Assembly: GCA_016713585.1 (NCBI GenBank)
Contig: JADJOV010000012.1
Span: forward strand, 1-64,000
DNA: 64,000 nucleotides
Source: Bdellovibrionales bacterium
Lineage (GTDB): Bacteria; Bdellovibrionota; Bdellovibrionia; Bdellovibrionales; Bdellovibrionaceae
Reading direction: 5' to 3'
This document shows, piece after piece, positions 39,238-49,466 of the stretch. Each line of letters starts with the position of its first letter. The stretch's first letter is position 1. The notes below the pieces were generated by a model that did not search any database, was not told the DNA's origin, and was given only the letters and a program-made list of their open reading frames with translations. Position numbers and translations under genes: made by a program.

Positions 39238-39984
39238 ATGAAAAATTCAGAATTTAAATCAAGAATCTTTACCGTCATCGGCACCATCTCGATCATGGCG
39301 TGCGTGAACCCGACTTGGGCAACCCCGCCACAGGATATTTTTTCCCCTGTCAAGGATACGCAAGTGCCCAGCGGGCTTGAGTATCCAGTGAAACAGCCAA
39401 CTATCACAGATCCCAACCTCTTTAAAGGTAAACATGTGGCCATTCTAGCTTCACACGGAGTCGAAGAAAGCGAAATTACGTATCCGTACGAGTTTCTGAT
39501 CCGGCGTGGAGCAACGGTGGACATCTTAGTTCCGGAGTGGACCAAGGAAGGCATCGTCGCTTCAAAATTTCTTAAGCCTACTTTGTTCGTCAAAGCGTCA
39601 AGTACTTTTAACGAGGCCATGGCGAAAAATTACGATCTACTGATTCTCACAGGGGGTGCTTGGAATGCCCAGGTGGTCAGGAGTGACAGTCAAGCTCTCG
39701 ACTTGGTGTCTAAACACTTTCATCGTGGGCGAGCGCTAGCTGCCATCTGTGCTGGATCATCGATTTTGATCAATGCGGGAATCTCTAAAGGAAGAACGTT
39801 AACCGGCAGTCCAGTCATCCGAACGGATTTAGAAAATTCAGGAGCTCACTACATTGATCAAGCAAAAGTGATCAATGGAAATCTTTTGACAAGCCGTTCA
39901 CCCAATGACCTTCCTGAATTTGTTGAGGGACTTCAGCAACTTCTCTCTACGGATGAACATGGGGTTGGATATTCCCATGAGTGA
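39238..39984 (+). CDS. Exported DJ-1/PfpI-family protein
   Basis: About 248 residues from ATG 39238 behind AAAGGAG. A signal sequence is present (residues 1-29, hydrophobic, ending NPTWATPP; the cysteine in MACVNP could instead be a lipobox). The DJ-1 fold runs from GKHVAILASHGVEESEITYP to VEGLQQLLS; the nucleophile elbow cysteine is in AAICAGSSILINAG. Family members act as chaperones, glyoxalases or amidases on damaged molecules. Export is unusual, since most are cytoplasmic. Confidence 0.82.
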   Translation: MKNSEFKSRIFTVIGTISIMACVNPTWATPPQDIFSPVKDTQVPSGLEYPVKQPTITDPNLFKGKHVAILASHGVEESEITYPYEFLIRRGATVDILVPEWTKEGIVASKFLKPTLFVKASSTFNEAMAKNYDLLILTGGAWNAQVVRSDSQALDLVSKHFHRGRALAAICAGSSILINAGISKGRTLTGSPVIRTDLENSGAHYIDQAKVINGNLLTSRSPNDLPEFVEGLQQLLSTDEHGVGYSHE

Positions 39985-40304
39985 TCAAGGGTTACAAGTT
40001 CAGCATCGGAAAGCCTTCTGGTTGTCTCAGGAAAATGCTGATCCAAACAGATTGATAAGATGTAGAGGGACACTTAAGGGCCTAAGATTCAGTGAGTTTA
40101 GGGCTTTTTGCCCAGGATAGGGATGTCCAATTTTCTTAAGATACCTGTCAATTTATGTCAAAAGGCGACCCAAGCTAATACTGTTTGGGTTCGCAGCTAC
40201 GATGACTTGAGAAGTGTTCGTTTAGAAAAACGCAACGACTATGTACTTGTCGTCCATATTCATTTTCTTTCTTTTGAGTCATAACTCATCAAACGGAGAG
40301 GCTC
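39985..40304. other. Spacer, no supported gene
   Basis: 320 bases. GGGCTTTTTGCCC near 40103-40115 could be a weak hairpin. CGGAGAGG just before 40305 is the ribosome-binding site of the small gene that follows. Confidence 0.35.
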
Positions 40305-40484
40305 ATGAAACTTTTTAAAACTGTATCACTACTACTTGCTATCTTACAGACGCCCGCCATAAACTTTGCTCGTTACTGTGATGATCGAGATCGCCAGCCA
40401 CCACCGGAGTGTCGCTACTATGGGAACAGACTCAATACGTTGCTGGAGATCCTAGCTGCTTCTGAATTACAGGGCAGACCTTAG
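40305..40484 (+). CDS. Small exported protein, 59 residues
   Basis: ATG at 40305 with GGAGAG upstream. Residues 1-20 form a short signal peptide (MKLFKTVSLLLAILQTPAI). The mature part is YCDDRDRQPPPECRYYGN..., with two cysteines that could pair, and a helical end LNTLLEILAASELQ. No family recognised; the context is accessory. Confidence 0.55.
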   Translation: MKLFKTVSLLLAILQTPAINFARYCDDRDRQPPPECRYYGNRLNTLLEILAASELQGRP

Positions 40485-40552
40485 TTTTTTAGATTTGAGG
40501 CTGATGAGTGAGGACGGCTCTATTGCATTAATTTTGGAAAGAGATTTTGACT

Positions 40553-42012
40553 CTAATCTGCCTTGAAAGAAAAGTTTGACTTAGGACTCCTCTTCGTAAT
40601 GGCCTCGACGATGGCTTCGGCATTAGTAATCAAAAGACCTGACTGCGCATTAAAGACAAAGTACTTCATCTCTGGCCGGGCCACGTATTCGGCAGGAAAC
40701 GAAGAAATATTCGCACGGTCAATTTCAACATGTGCCAGTTTTGGCAAAGTGTCGGCGGCAGGAGCAATTAATTGAACCCCTGGCCCTGCTACAGAAAGCT
40801 CTTCAAGCTCAGGAAAAAAATCCAGTTGAATAGGAGTTCCATTGGAAACATTTTTTAGCGATAGTTTCTTTAGCTTAAGAGACCCAGGAACTGTGCCAGA
40901 CAGTTGCCCTCCATTCACAGAAAGAGTCTCAAGCGAAGGGAGAGGAAGCAATTCCGAAACAGATGTCTTAATTTGTAGGCTTGTGAAACTAAGAGACAAT
41001 TCCCGCAACTTCGTAAGTGACTTTAGTGATGTTGGAACCTGACTCATTATCTGCCTCCAATCAGACCGAGGGGATTTTATACCATACTCTATGGAAAGTG
41101 ATTCAAGATTTGGAAAACGAGAAAAATTAATTTGAGGCAACAAATCAAAAGGATATTTATCAATATCAAGGGTCAGCTTCATCTTTAAACGCTTAAGGTT
41201 TTGATTTCGTGGAATCCAGCTAAAATCAAGGTACTGGGTCTCTAAATTAAGGACCGTCACACAGTCAAAGCTCCCGGTCCAAATGGGACTTTTCTCGCTG
41301 TCCAAACGGATATGAATTTCATCAAGTCCTGACAATCATATAGGTTGCCAGGCAAACTTCCCGGATTGTTTAGATCCATCCTATAGACTTTTGCTCTATT
41401 GGCGGTACTTACTATGTTACTTTCTTTCACTGGTCTACCAGCAAGAGCAAGATACAGATTACAACCATTCGTTGAGGTTGATCTGGCGCAGTCTTCAATT
41501 TGCTCTTCCCAAACCTTTAGATCGTGTTGGTTGACCCACAGTGTGGATCCTACAACTCCAGCGGTGATGATCAAGGAACCGGTGAGAACATTTTTTCGAC
41601 CAACCTCTCGTACCATAACTCCGAAATAGTGAATCAACGACACAAACACGCCTATGACTCCAAGAGCCGCAATGACAAACACAACTATCGTCAAATAAAA
41701 GCTGGAGACATTCACCAAGAGTGATTCGAAGGGACGGGTAATGATCACACCAACTAACAGAACAGAACCAGGTGCAAGAAGAGTGATCTGAGTCCAGAAC
41801 CCATTTTCTCCAAGGCGACCTTTTTTTCTTAGCCACCAGGCTAACACAAGACCAACAATTGGATATCCAAAGAGGAGTAATAGCCAAATATCGGGAGAGG
41901 TATCAACCAAAGCCATAAGTAAGTTGCGGACGTACGGAAACTCCATACCGTTATGGAAGCACATGTTGAAGTTAATAGGTAGCAGAAAAAATTCATCAAT
42001 AAACTTTTTCAA
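40553..42012 (-). CDS. Membrane-anchored leucine-rich-repeat protein, frameshifted
   Basis: The N-terminal half has about four transmembrane helices (IWLLLLFGYPIVGLVLAWWL; LLAPGSVLLVGVIIT; FYLTIVVFVIAALGVIGVFV; VLTGSLIITAGVVGSTLWV). The frame then shifts near 41335 (an extra T in GATTGTC gives LYDLSGLDEIHIRLD). The C-terminal half carries about eight irregular leucine-rich repeats with L-x-x-L-x-L pattern: LTKLRELSLSFTSL, LPSLETLSVNGGQL, LKLKKLSLKNVS, FPELEELSVAGPG. Both ends should be on the same side of the membrane. The start is uncertain: TTG at 42012 or an internal ATG such as that of MEFPYVRN. Confidence 0.65.
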
Positions 42013-42113
42013 CGAATGAAAGCCTGGCTAACTAAATTAACTTTTGCACGGCATTGTCCGGCATCAAATCACAGGTTTATGAGAGGATACCTCTAAACGA
42101 TATGTGCTTAATT

Positions 42114-43112
42114 CTATTTATCAGCGTGGATATTTCTTGTCTCAGAGAGTACGAGACTAACCATCGAATCCACTAATTTTGAAAAATTCGAATGGCTTTC
42201 AAGTCTTGACAAGAAATCAATCGCTCGAGGCTCAGCTCTTTTATTGTTGTTTTCATTCTGAAATTCAACCCCGATCATTTTTAAATAAAATCCATTTGTC
42301 ACTTGTCTAAATCTTGGGTTCAACTGAAAGGCTGCCTTCGAAAGACTTCTCAGCTTTTTGAGATTTTTCTGATCCTTCTTCAGGTTCCTCTTCTGTTCAG
42401 CATCAGGAATGAGCAAGCCCATGACTCCATCAAATGTCCGGTCTTCAATTCGCTCATATAAGAAATTGGCATGCAAATAGCAAAGGAGCATGAAACGAAA
42501 TATCAACTCAAATCCAAGATCTCGAATGAGTTCTTTCATCAGACTTCGATAATCAAACATCAAAATATATGAATTGACCTCATAAAAGATCCGATGAATG
42601 GGATCCTCGGCCTCCACAACTCCAATCAGTTCACAAGTGTTCGCATAAGATTCTTCAAGCAGTATTTGTAAGATTTTCGACTCTCTGTCCAAATCATTTG
42701 GGAAAACCTGAGCTCTCTCCGTATGGAAAACCGCATGACAGGACTCGTGAAAGACATAGTTCCGCTTTAAATTATCCACCACCTCGTCCCAAAGGCTTAC
42801 CCGAGGAATCTTTCGTTCGACATCTCTCAGCACCGTGACATTATCGAAAAATGGAACTTTCTTTCTTTCAATCAAAGATTCCAGTTGGGCCAAGGGCAAA
42901 GCAAGATAGGCGGGATCAAACTCTGAAGAAAAGATAAAATCACAGCCGAGGGCTGCCTTTCGCATCGCCCGATAGAGGCTATTATGTTCGAGCAAAAATC
43001 CATCCCCCAAGATTATAGGTAAACTGCCTTTGGGGCACCAACGATCATGCTGTTCGAGTAAGCGAAAAAGTTTCACCACACCCATACTCTGCTGGACATC
43101 AATTATCGTCAA
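42114..43112 (-). CDS. Orphan protein with HExxH metallopeptidase-like motif
   Basis: 332 residues, no signal peptide. FHESCHAVFH near residue 120 is an HExxH zinc motif, and LLEESYANTCE about 30 residues on could give a third ligand. The rest is helical (VNSYILMFDYRSLMKELIRDL) with a Lys-rich part (KRNLKKDQKNLKKLRSL). I cannot assign it to a peptidase family. It lies alone between two spacers in the accessory region. Confidence 0.55.
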   Translation of the reverse strand: MTIIDVQQSMGVVKLFRLLEQHDRWCPKGSLPIILGDGFLLEHNSLYRAMRKAALGCDFIFSSEFDPAYLALPLAQLESLIERKKVPFFDNVTVLRDVERKIPRVSLWDEVVDNLKRNYVFHESCHAVFHTERAQVFPNDLDRESKILQILLEESYANTCELIGVVEAEDPIHRIFYEVNSYILMFDYRSLMKELIRDLGFELIFRFMLLCYLHANFLYERIEDRTFDGVMGLLIPDAEQKRNLKKDQKNLKKLRSLSKAAFQLNPRFRQVTNGFYLKMIGVEFQNENNNKRAEPRAIDFLSRLESHSNFSKLVDSMVSLVLSETRNIHADK

Positions 43113-43313
43113 GCCCTTCCCTTGCTCAAAAAAACCCTGTTGAATCTGGAAGGACGAATTGTTCCATGATTCCCCCCGGAAATTGTTGGGTGAGCCAGTT
43201 CATCTTTGAGGTGAGCCTATAGCCCCTCCAAACAAAATATTGAGACAACCTGTAGGTCAACGAGCCAATTTAATTGATCCATATTGAAGGATCCAAAATA
43301 AGAGGATGTGCTT

Positions 43314-43580
43314 ATGAAAAATTCTTTCTACGCTGTGGGGGTTCTTGCTCTTGCCTTGGGAATGGTCGCTTGTAGCAAAAATGACGGAGACTCAAAAGGC
43401 TCTGACAATGGCGCGGCCGACCAAAACAATCTTGATTTACCAATAGCAATAGCTCCGGGCTCCTATGTTGCTGGATTTCGCTGCAACGAATTATCCAAAA
43501 ATGAAAGCCTTCCCAAGGCGCTCACCGTAGTCCATTTTAAAGAGGATGGTAGCTATTGGTCTTACAGAGGGTCGATGTAA
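43314..43580 (+). CDS. Small lipoprotein
   Basis: 88 residues. Signal peptide MKNSFYAVGVLALALG with lipobox GMVAC; the next residues (SKNDGDSKGSDNGAAD) form a polar linker. A short globular end: GSYVAGFRCNEL, ALTVVHFKEDGSYWSYRG. It may be truncated, since the stop comes soon after a typical beta hairpin. AAGAGG precedes the start. Confidence 0.6.
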   Translation: MKNSFYAVGVLALALGMVACSKNDGDSKGSDNGAADQNNLDLPIAIAPGSYVAGFRCNELSKNESLPKALTVVHFKEDGSYWSYRGSM

Positions 43581-43604
43581 TGTAAAGATCCGAGACATTT
43601 TTAG

Positions 43605-46600
43605 CTAAAGATTAAGCGTACAAGGGGAATCACACTCAAAAAGCGGCTGAATACTTTTGACCAAAAGACTTATTGTATTGCGGTCCCTTTGGACTTCACC
43701 CTGAACGATCACAAAGCATTGATTTACAAACACCTCTTTATACTTATCGTAGGTTCCGGCATGAATAATCAGATCAATAAAACCGAATTCATCCTCCATT
43801 GTTGAGAAGACAACCCCCTTGGCAGTCGGAGGTCGCTGACGAATGAGAATTAAACCCGCCACAGTCACAAAAGCTTTGTTCTTTTGTTTGTTTAAATCTC
43901 GAGAGCTCGTCTTGGGAAAACTTCCCACTCTTTTTTGACTTTGAACTTTTGTCAGCGCAGCTTCTTTGAGCTCAGCCTTTTTGACCCTAGCCTTGTTGAG
44001 CTCCACCTTTCTGATTTCAGCCATAGGGTGACCATGAGTCGAAAGCGAAAAGGCTCGGTAGTCCTCTTGAATCATTTCAAAGCCCTCTGGCGTCCTCAAA
44101 TTTGACAATTCCTTTTGCCCCTCACCAAAATCCTCACGAGCTGACACGCCTTCCGATGCCCCTTCAGACTCTCCTTCAGACGCCCCTTCGGACTCATCCT
44201 CAAAGTCAAAGAGACTCAATTGAGCCAGTGTCTGGGAACCTCGATCGATCAGATTTTCATATTCCAGAAGGGCCCAAAGGGCCTGGCGAGGATTGGTTTC
44301 GTGCTTTTCAAAACCACCGGCTAGAGCCAACCGACTGATGATATCTCGACGAATATGAGTTCTCTTCAAAAGATCATTGATCCCCGTAAAGGGTTTCTTC
44401 GTTCTCTCCAAAATCAAATCAGTCACGGCTTTTTGACCAAGACCCCGAACCACTCTAAAACCAAGTCGAACAACTCCGGGGCTTTCAAGAAAACAATCCC
44501 ATTCGGAATGCTCAAAACTCACTGGCAAAATTTTTACACCCCTTCGAAGGGCATCATAAACCAAGGTGTCGGTCCGATAAAACCCCATCGGTTGTGAATT
44601 TATCAGAGAACAAACAAACTCAGCCGGGTGATGGGCCTTTAAATAACAAGAAGCATAGGCCAAAAGAGCAAAACTGGCCGCATGACTTTCTGGAAACCCA
44701 TAGTGTGAAAATCCTTGAATCTGCTGAAAAAATGTTTCTGCAAACTTTTCAGAGAGCCCACTTCGAATCAAGCCCGTCATTAATTTCTTTGCCATCTCGG
44801 CAATTGGTGCGCTTGTCTTCCAAGCATTCACACAGCGACGAAGCTGATCAGCCTCGCCTGGAGTGAAGCCCGCAAGCTCGATGGCGATCTTCATCACTTG
44901 CTCTTGAAAAAGCGGAATGCCCAAAGTTCGACCCAAAATATTTTTAACAATCTCGTTAGGATACTCAGGGACTTCAAGCCCTCTCCGACGTTTCAAATAG
45001 GGGTGGACCATTTGCCCAACAATGGGTCCTGGCCGCACAATGGCAACTTCAATCACCAGATCATAAAAGTTTTTTGGAAGCAACCTTCCAAGCATGGACA
45101 TCTGGGCTCTGGATTCAATCTGAAAGGTCCCCACGGTGTCGCGGTTTTGAATCATTTGATAGGTCTTTGGATCATCATGAGGAATTTCATAAAGTTTCAA
45201 CCCCACCAAATCCAAATTTTTACGCAAGGCTGAGAGCATTCCCAACGAAAGTAAGTCGACCTTTAACAAACCAAGCTCATCCAGATCATATTTATCCCAT
45301 TGGATGATTGTACGACCCTCCATCCGAGCATTTTCAACGGGGACAATCTCAATCACCGGAAGGGCCGAAAGCGTAAAGCCACCTGAGTGAATTGACAAAT
45401 GCCTGGGAAAGCCTTGCATCAAGTCGGCCGCCCAAGTGATTTGATTCTTCACACGCTCGGGATGAGGCAAATCCTTCACGAGCTGATCAATCTGCTGTTC
45501 CAACTCTTTGGCCGAGAGAGTTCCGACATGAACACCAAAAGCTTTTGCGGCCTCACGCAGAGCTGATCTGCGCTGATAGGTCACAACGGCGCTGACCATG
45601 GCTGCCCGATCGCGGCCATATTTTTTATAAACATACTGAATGACCTCTTCCCGTCTTTCATGCTCAAAGTCGACATCAATATCCGGGGGTTCATTTCGTT
45701 CCACAGAAATAAATCTTTCAAAAAGCAAATTCATTTGGACTGGATCTATGGCGGTGATTCCCAGAATATAACAAATCACCGAATTCGCCGCCGATCCCCG
45801 CCCCTGACAGAGAATTTGTTCGCGCCGAGCAAATTCCACGATATCATAGATTGTCAAAAAATAATCCGCGTACCCAAGCTCTTTAATGAGTTTTAACTCA
45901 TGCAAAATCTGCGCATGAACTTTTTCTGGAATCCCTTTCGCATAACGACTTGGAGCATTTTTCCAAATCAAGTGCTCAAGATAGCTCTGCCCCGTGTGCC
46001 CCTCTGGAATCCACTCAGAAGGATAGGTGTAGCGAAGCTCCTTGAGCGAGAATTCGCAGGATTCAGCAATAGAAACCGTTTGAGCTAAAGCCCCAGGCAG
46101 ATCCTCGTAAAGTCTCTGCATTTCTGTATACGTTTTAATATATCTTTCACCATTTCCAGTGATGGCATAACCAACCTTGTTGAGATCTTGCCCCTGACGA
46201 ATCGCGATCAAAATATCTTGAAGCTGTTTTCGATTCTTTTCGTGATAGTAGACATCATTGGTGGCCACTAAAGAGATTCCATATTCTTTTTCAATTTGGC
46301 GAGCCTGGCTGGTTCTTTTTTTATCATGACCATCCAAATATCTTGTGAGCGGCAAATAGAGATTTGCTCCAAAGAGCGACTTCAACTCTGCCCACCGTGG
46401 AAACTGCTGAGTCCCAAGACCACCCTCATATCTTGGAAGTGCGATCAAGCCTGTGACGTCCGGGCTCAAAAAATTTCTAAATTCAGAAAAAGTCAGGCTA
46501 GCTTCTGCTTTTTCTTGACCCATGCCGACTTTGAAATCAAGCGACAGAGGTGTGCGTAGGCCTTCCGATCTTGAACCAAAAGAGTGACGGGAGGATGATC

Positions 46601-46813
46601 TGACAGAGCCACTTCCGTTCCGATGATATATTTAAAATCCGGATGAGCTTTAAACTTTTTATGGGCTCGCACTACTCCGTAAAGGCCATTTCTGTCATTC
46701 AGAGCCATCCCCATCAACCCCTGACTGAGGGCTGCCTCAGCTAACTCTTCAGGATGGGAGGCTCCTGTCAAAAAACTAAAATTTGACTTTGTCAGAAGCT
46801 CTGCATATTTCAT
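43605..46813 (-). CDS. dnaE2: Error-prone DNA polymerase III alpha subunit, one frameshift
   Basis: Translesion polymerase of the ImuABC mutasome. The N-terminal PHP domain starts MKYAELLTKSNFSFLTGASH. The frame shifts near 46515: one more A in TTTCAAAG makes RLISKVGMGQEKAEASL and joins the two parts. The palm holds ILCQGRGSAANS and PPDIDVDFEHERREEV with the catalytic aspartates. A C-terminal OB domain follows (TVAGLILIRQRPPTAKGVVF...). Residues before it contain a Ser-Glu-Gly repeat (ESEGASEGESEGASEGVS). About 1070 residues, as for DnaE2. Downstream of imuB by 50 bases on the same strand. Confidence 0.92.
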
Positions 46814-46863
46814 TCAGAAGACCTTCCAAAACGCCCGTTTGAAAACGTCCTTTTCAAAAAGTC

Positions 46864-48213
46864 TCAATCAAAATAACCATGTAAAAATAACCCTTGATCT
46901 GATTGAAAAACCCAAAGTAAAGGACCTTCCTGAGTTTGTACTTTCAAATACACTCGCTCTGAACACTCATTCCACCACTGATTCAAAATAATTTCTTTTT
47001 CAAATATCTTTAAAATCGTCAAAGGTCCAAGATTCCCCACCGTATTCGATGATTTCTCCAATGAAACGATCTTTTGATCACGCATAGAAATTCGCTGCGG
47101 CTTCGGCAAAAGTCTGGTCGGACGATCAGGTAAAACTTGTGCTTCCTTCTTGCCTGGCTCTTTCGAAGGGTTTTGCTCAAAATTTCCAAGATTTATCCTG
47201 TGCCAATTTTCTTCCGGTAAGTAAGCGGGATTCAAAAGAGCCTGAAAAACATTTTCCGTTCCCAACTTTAAACGCAGTCGATTAACAAGACTCCAGGTGG
47301 ATTCCGCTTTTTCTTCACGGTGAGGATCGAAAATATTTCTTTGGGCCTCTTGATAGGGAGCCACTTCCAAAACCGAAAACTCCACGCTCTCGATTAAAGA
47401 TTCTAGAGGCCTTCGCTGCAATTCATGTTCCACTCGTTCTCGAATCTGACCAAGCAACACCTTGCCCGAAATTAACCCAAGGGCCAAATCAAAACGAAGA
47501 CTCCATCTTGGGAACCTCACAACAGAGAGCTTTTCTTGGTGGAAGACAATTTCAAAGATCTTTGGTGTCTTTCCTCGTAATTTCAATTTCAATAAAATCC
47601 GATCCACTAAAGTCTTCAAAACAAAAGTGATTGGCTCAAGATTATGAATTTGAAACTCACTAAAAATCTCTATCTTCTCAGTTATATTATGGGTCACCTG
47701 TTCCTCTGGCAAATAAACCGGCCAAGGTTGGGAAAACCCTCTTTTGACACAATCATAAATCCCAAGGGCCAAAGCCCCAAACCGCGAAGATAGTTCCTGG
47801 GGTCTGAGCTCTTGAAAGTCCCCAAGGGTTCGTAAACCTAGCTGCTGAAGGACATTCACCATTCCAAGAATTTTCTTCTCCAAGAGCGGCTCTTTTCGCA
47901 ATGGAGTTCCAAATAAAACTAAACTCTCGAGGGGCAACTCTTCTTTTTCGAAGGTCTCATACTTGGCCAGAGCCAAAGCTGTTGGCGTATCAATGGCCCA
48001 GCGCCACCGATAAGACATCCCATAGGATTTCAAAATCTCATCAGCCAAAGACAAAAACCGTATCTCTGTTAAAAGGTTCTGACTCTTTGAAAGATCAACA
48101 AAAAGGGCTTCCGAATCCCGCAAAAGAAGATCCATTGTCAATCCGTAGAAAGCCTCAGCCACCTTGCGAAGATCAACCTGGGTAATTCTTGGAATATAGA
48201 AACAGTAGATCAT
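46864..48213 (-). CDS. imuB: ImuB, Y-family polymerase homologue of the mutasome
   Basis: 449 residues from ATG 48213 (MIYCFYIPRITQVDLRKVAE) behind GAGGG. Adapter that links ImuA and DnaE2 to the sliding clamp; it has the Y-family shape but not the full active site: the palm segment reads SEALFVDLSKS and the usual catalytic Asp-Glu pair is not evident. The little-finger region and the C-terminal SERVYLKVQTQEGPLLWVFQ tail are typical of ImuB. One base after imuA, so co-translated. Confidence 0.88.
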   Translation of the reverse strand: MIYCFYIPRITQVDLRKVAEAFYGLTMDLLLRDSEALFVDLSKSQNLLTEIRFLSLADEILKSYGMSYRWRWAIDTPTALALAKYETFEKEELPLESLVLFGTPLRKEPLLEKKILGMVNVLQQLGLRTLGDFQELRPQELSSRFGALALGIYDCVKRGFSQPWPVYLPEEQVTHNITEKIEIFSEFQIHNLEPITFVLKTLVDRILLKLKLRGKTPKIFEIVFHQEKLSVVRFPRWSLRFDLALGLISGKVLLGQIRERVEHELQRRPLESLIESVEFSVLEVAPYQEAQRNIFDPHREEKAESTWSLVNRLRLKLGTENVFQALLNPAYLPEENWHRINLGNFEQNPSKEPGKKEAQVLPDRPTRLLPKPQRISMRDQKIVSLEKSSNTVGNLGPLTILKIFEKEIILNQWWNECSERVYLKVQTQEGPLLWVFQSDQGLFLHGYFD

Positions 48214-48214
48214 T

Positions 48215-48741
48215 TTACCAAGACCCTCTTTGCTTCTTGATTTTCCATTCGAGCCGACCGGTCTGCTGATCTCTTGACACCTGCAATTGAAGCTGTGGGA
48301 CAAAAGAGTGATGAAATTCTTGACTTAATATAAATAAATTTACTTTGGCTCGTTCTGCCAAAATTTGCATGCGCCGAAGATCATTTTCAGGAAACTCTAC
48401 AAAACTTGTGACCACGATCGAAAACACCTGACTCTGGAGAACTTCCCGAACAGTCCAGATAGACTCGCGCTGAGTTCGCATAAATAGGACATTCCCCAGC
48501 GCCACACCTTTCTGCGAGAGCGCACAAGGATTGACGGAAAATTCGGATTCAATCCAAGCCGCTTTTTCCTGTTCGTGCTCACTCAAAAACTTTGCAACAA
48601 ACTCTGTTTTCCGGTCCCAATGACCTCCACAATTCCCCCCTGAGGAAAGCCGGATTCAAATCCAGAATAAGCAATCTTTAGCTTCTGCAGAGAGCCATCA
48701 ATGGCCCCAATACTTTCTCGAAGCTTCTGAAGAACTGTCAC
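48215..48741 (-). CDS. imuA: ImuA, RecA-like mutasome protein, one frameshift
   Basis: Starts at a GTG (48741) that overlaps the lexA stop (GTGA). Reads VTVLQKLRESIGAID, then FPQGGIVEVIGTGKQSLLQSF, a RecA/SulA-like Walker region with a degenerate P-loop (GTGKQS). One more T in the TTTTT run near 48583 gives SFLSEHEQEKAAWIESEF and continues with NVLFMRTQRESIWTVREVL and VVVTSF-like strands. About 175 residues. Third-from-last gene of the lexA-imuA-imuB-dnaE2 operon. Confidence 0.82.
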
Positions 48742-49367
48742 GATCCAAACCGCAAAAGACCACAAAAATGGCCTGAAATTTTGAAATCTTGCCCCGGGTA
48801 AACCAAAATTGGCGGATACTTGGGATTAGAAGAATGCAGTTCAATATGTTTTTTCTTTTTATAAAATCTTTTAATCGTGGCCTCGTGATCCACTTCTGCT
48901 ATCACTATCTGACCTTGTTCCGCCGTGGGCTGTCTTTGAACCACCACAATGTCTCGATCGAGAATGCCATCTCCAATCATAGAATCCCCCTCCACCTCCA
49001 ACGCGAAGTAGTTTTGAAACCCTTTGGCAAAACCCTTGACCATTTGAGCTGGGACCTCAACACTCTGCCCAACCTTGAGTGCCTCGATTGGACGACCAGC
49101 CGCAACCTTTCCAAGGACAGGAATCTGCGGGACTAAAGGCTCTGCCGGCGCTGCTGGATTGACCAAGACCTCCACCCCCTGCCAAGCATGGGCTTCTCGA
49201 CGCAAATACCCTTTCCTCTCTAAAATTTCGAGATAGGTAGTCACCGTGGCGCGGGAGCTAAATTGAAAATGCTTCGCAATCTCGGCATGGGTTGGAGCAT
49301 ACCCACGGGTTTTGAGAGAACTTAGAATAAAATCCAAAAACACTTTCTGCTTTGCCGTCAGCGCCAT
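48738..49367 (-). CDS. lexA: LexA repressor
   Basis: SOS repressor that cleaves itself when RecA is active. 209 residues from ATG 49367 behind GGGGGAG. Winged helix 1-65 (AEIAKHFQFSSRATVTTYLE). Cleavage site Ala90-Gly91 (GKVAAGRP); Ser129 (EVEGDSMIGDG) and Lys166 (EATIKRFY) form the catalytic dyad. First gene of the operon, hence autoregulated; a direct-repeat operator candidate is 22 bases upstream. Confidence 0.94.
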   Translation of the reverse strand: MALTAKQKVFLDFILSSLKTRGYAPTHAEIAKHFQFSSRATVTTYLEILERKGYLRREAHAWQGVEVLVNPAAPAEPLVPQIPVLGKVAAGRPIEALKVGQSVEVPAQMVKGFAKGFQNYFALEVEGDSMIGDGILDRDIVVVQRQPTAEQGQIVIAEVDHEATIKRFYKKKKHIELHSSNPKYPPILVYPGQDFKISGHFCGLLRFGS

Positions 49368-49388
49368 CACTCCCCCTTGAGATTTTAC

Positions 49389-49407
49389 TTTACCGTACAT
49401 TTACCGT
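49389..49407. promoter_or_regulatory. Candidate LexA operator: TTTACCGT direct repeat
   Basis: TTTACCGT at 49389-49396 and 49400-49407, repeat period 11 bases, between the divergent lexA and SRAP genes. Position fits autorepression and SOS control of both. Confidence 0.6.
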
Positions 49408-49466
49408 CTTTTTGAAGTGCTTATTAAAAAAACTGGACGAACCTAGATAAGCCCTTGAGACCTCAA

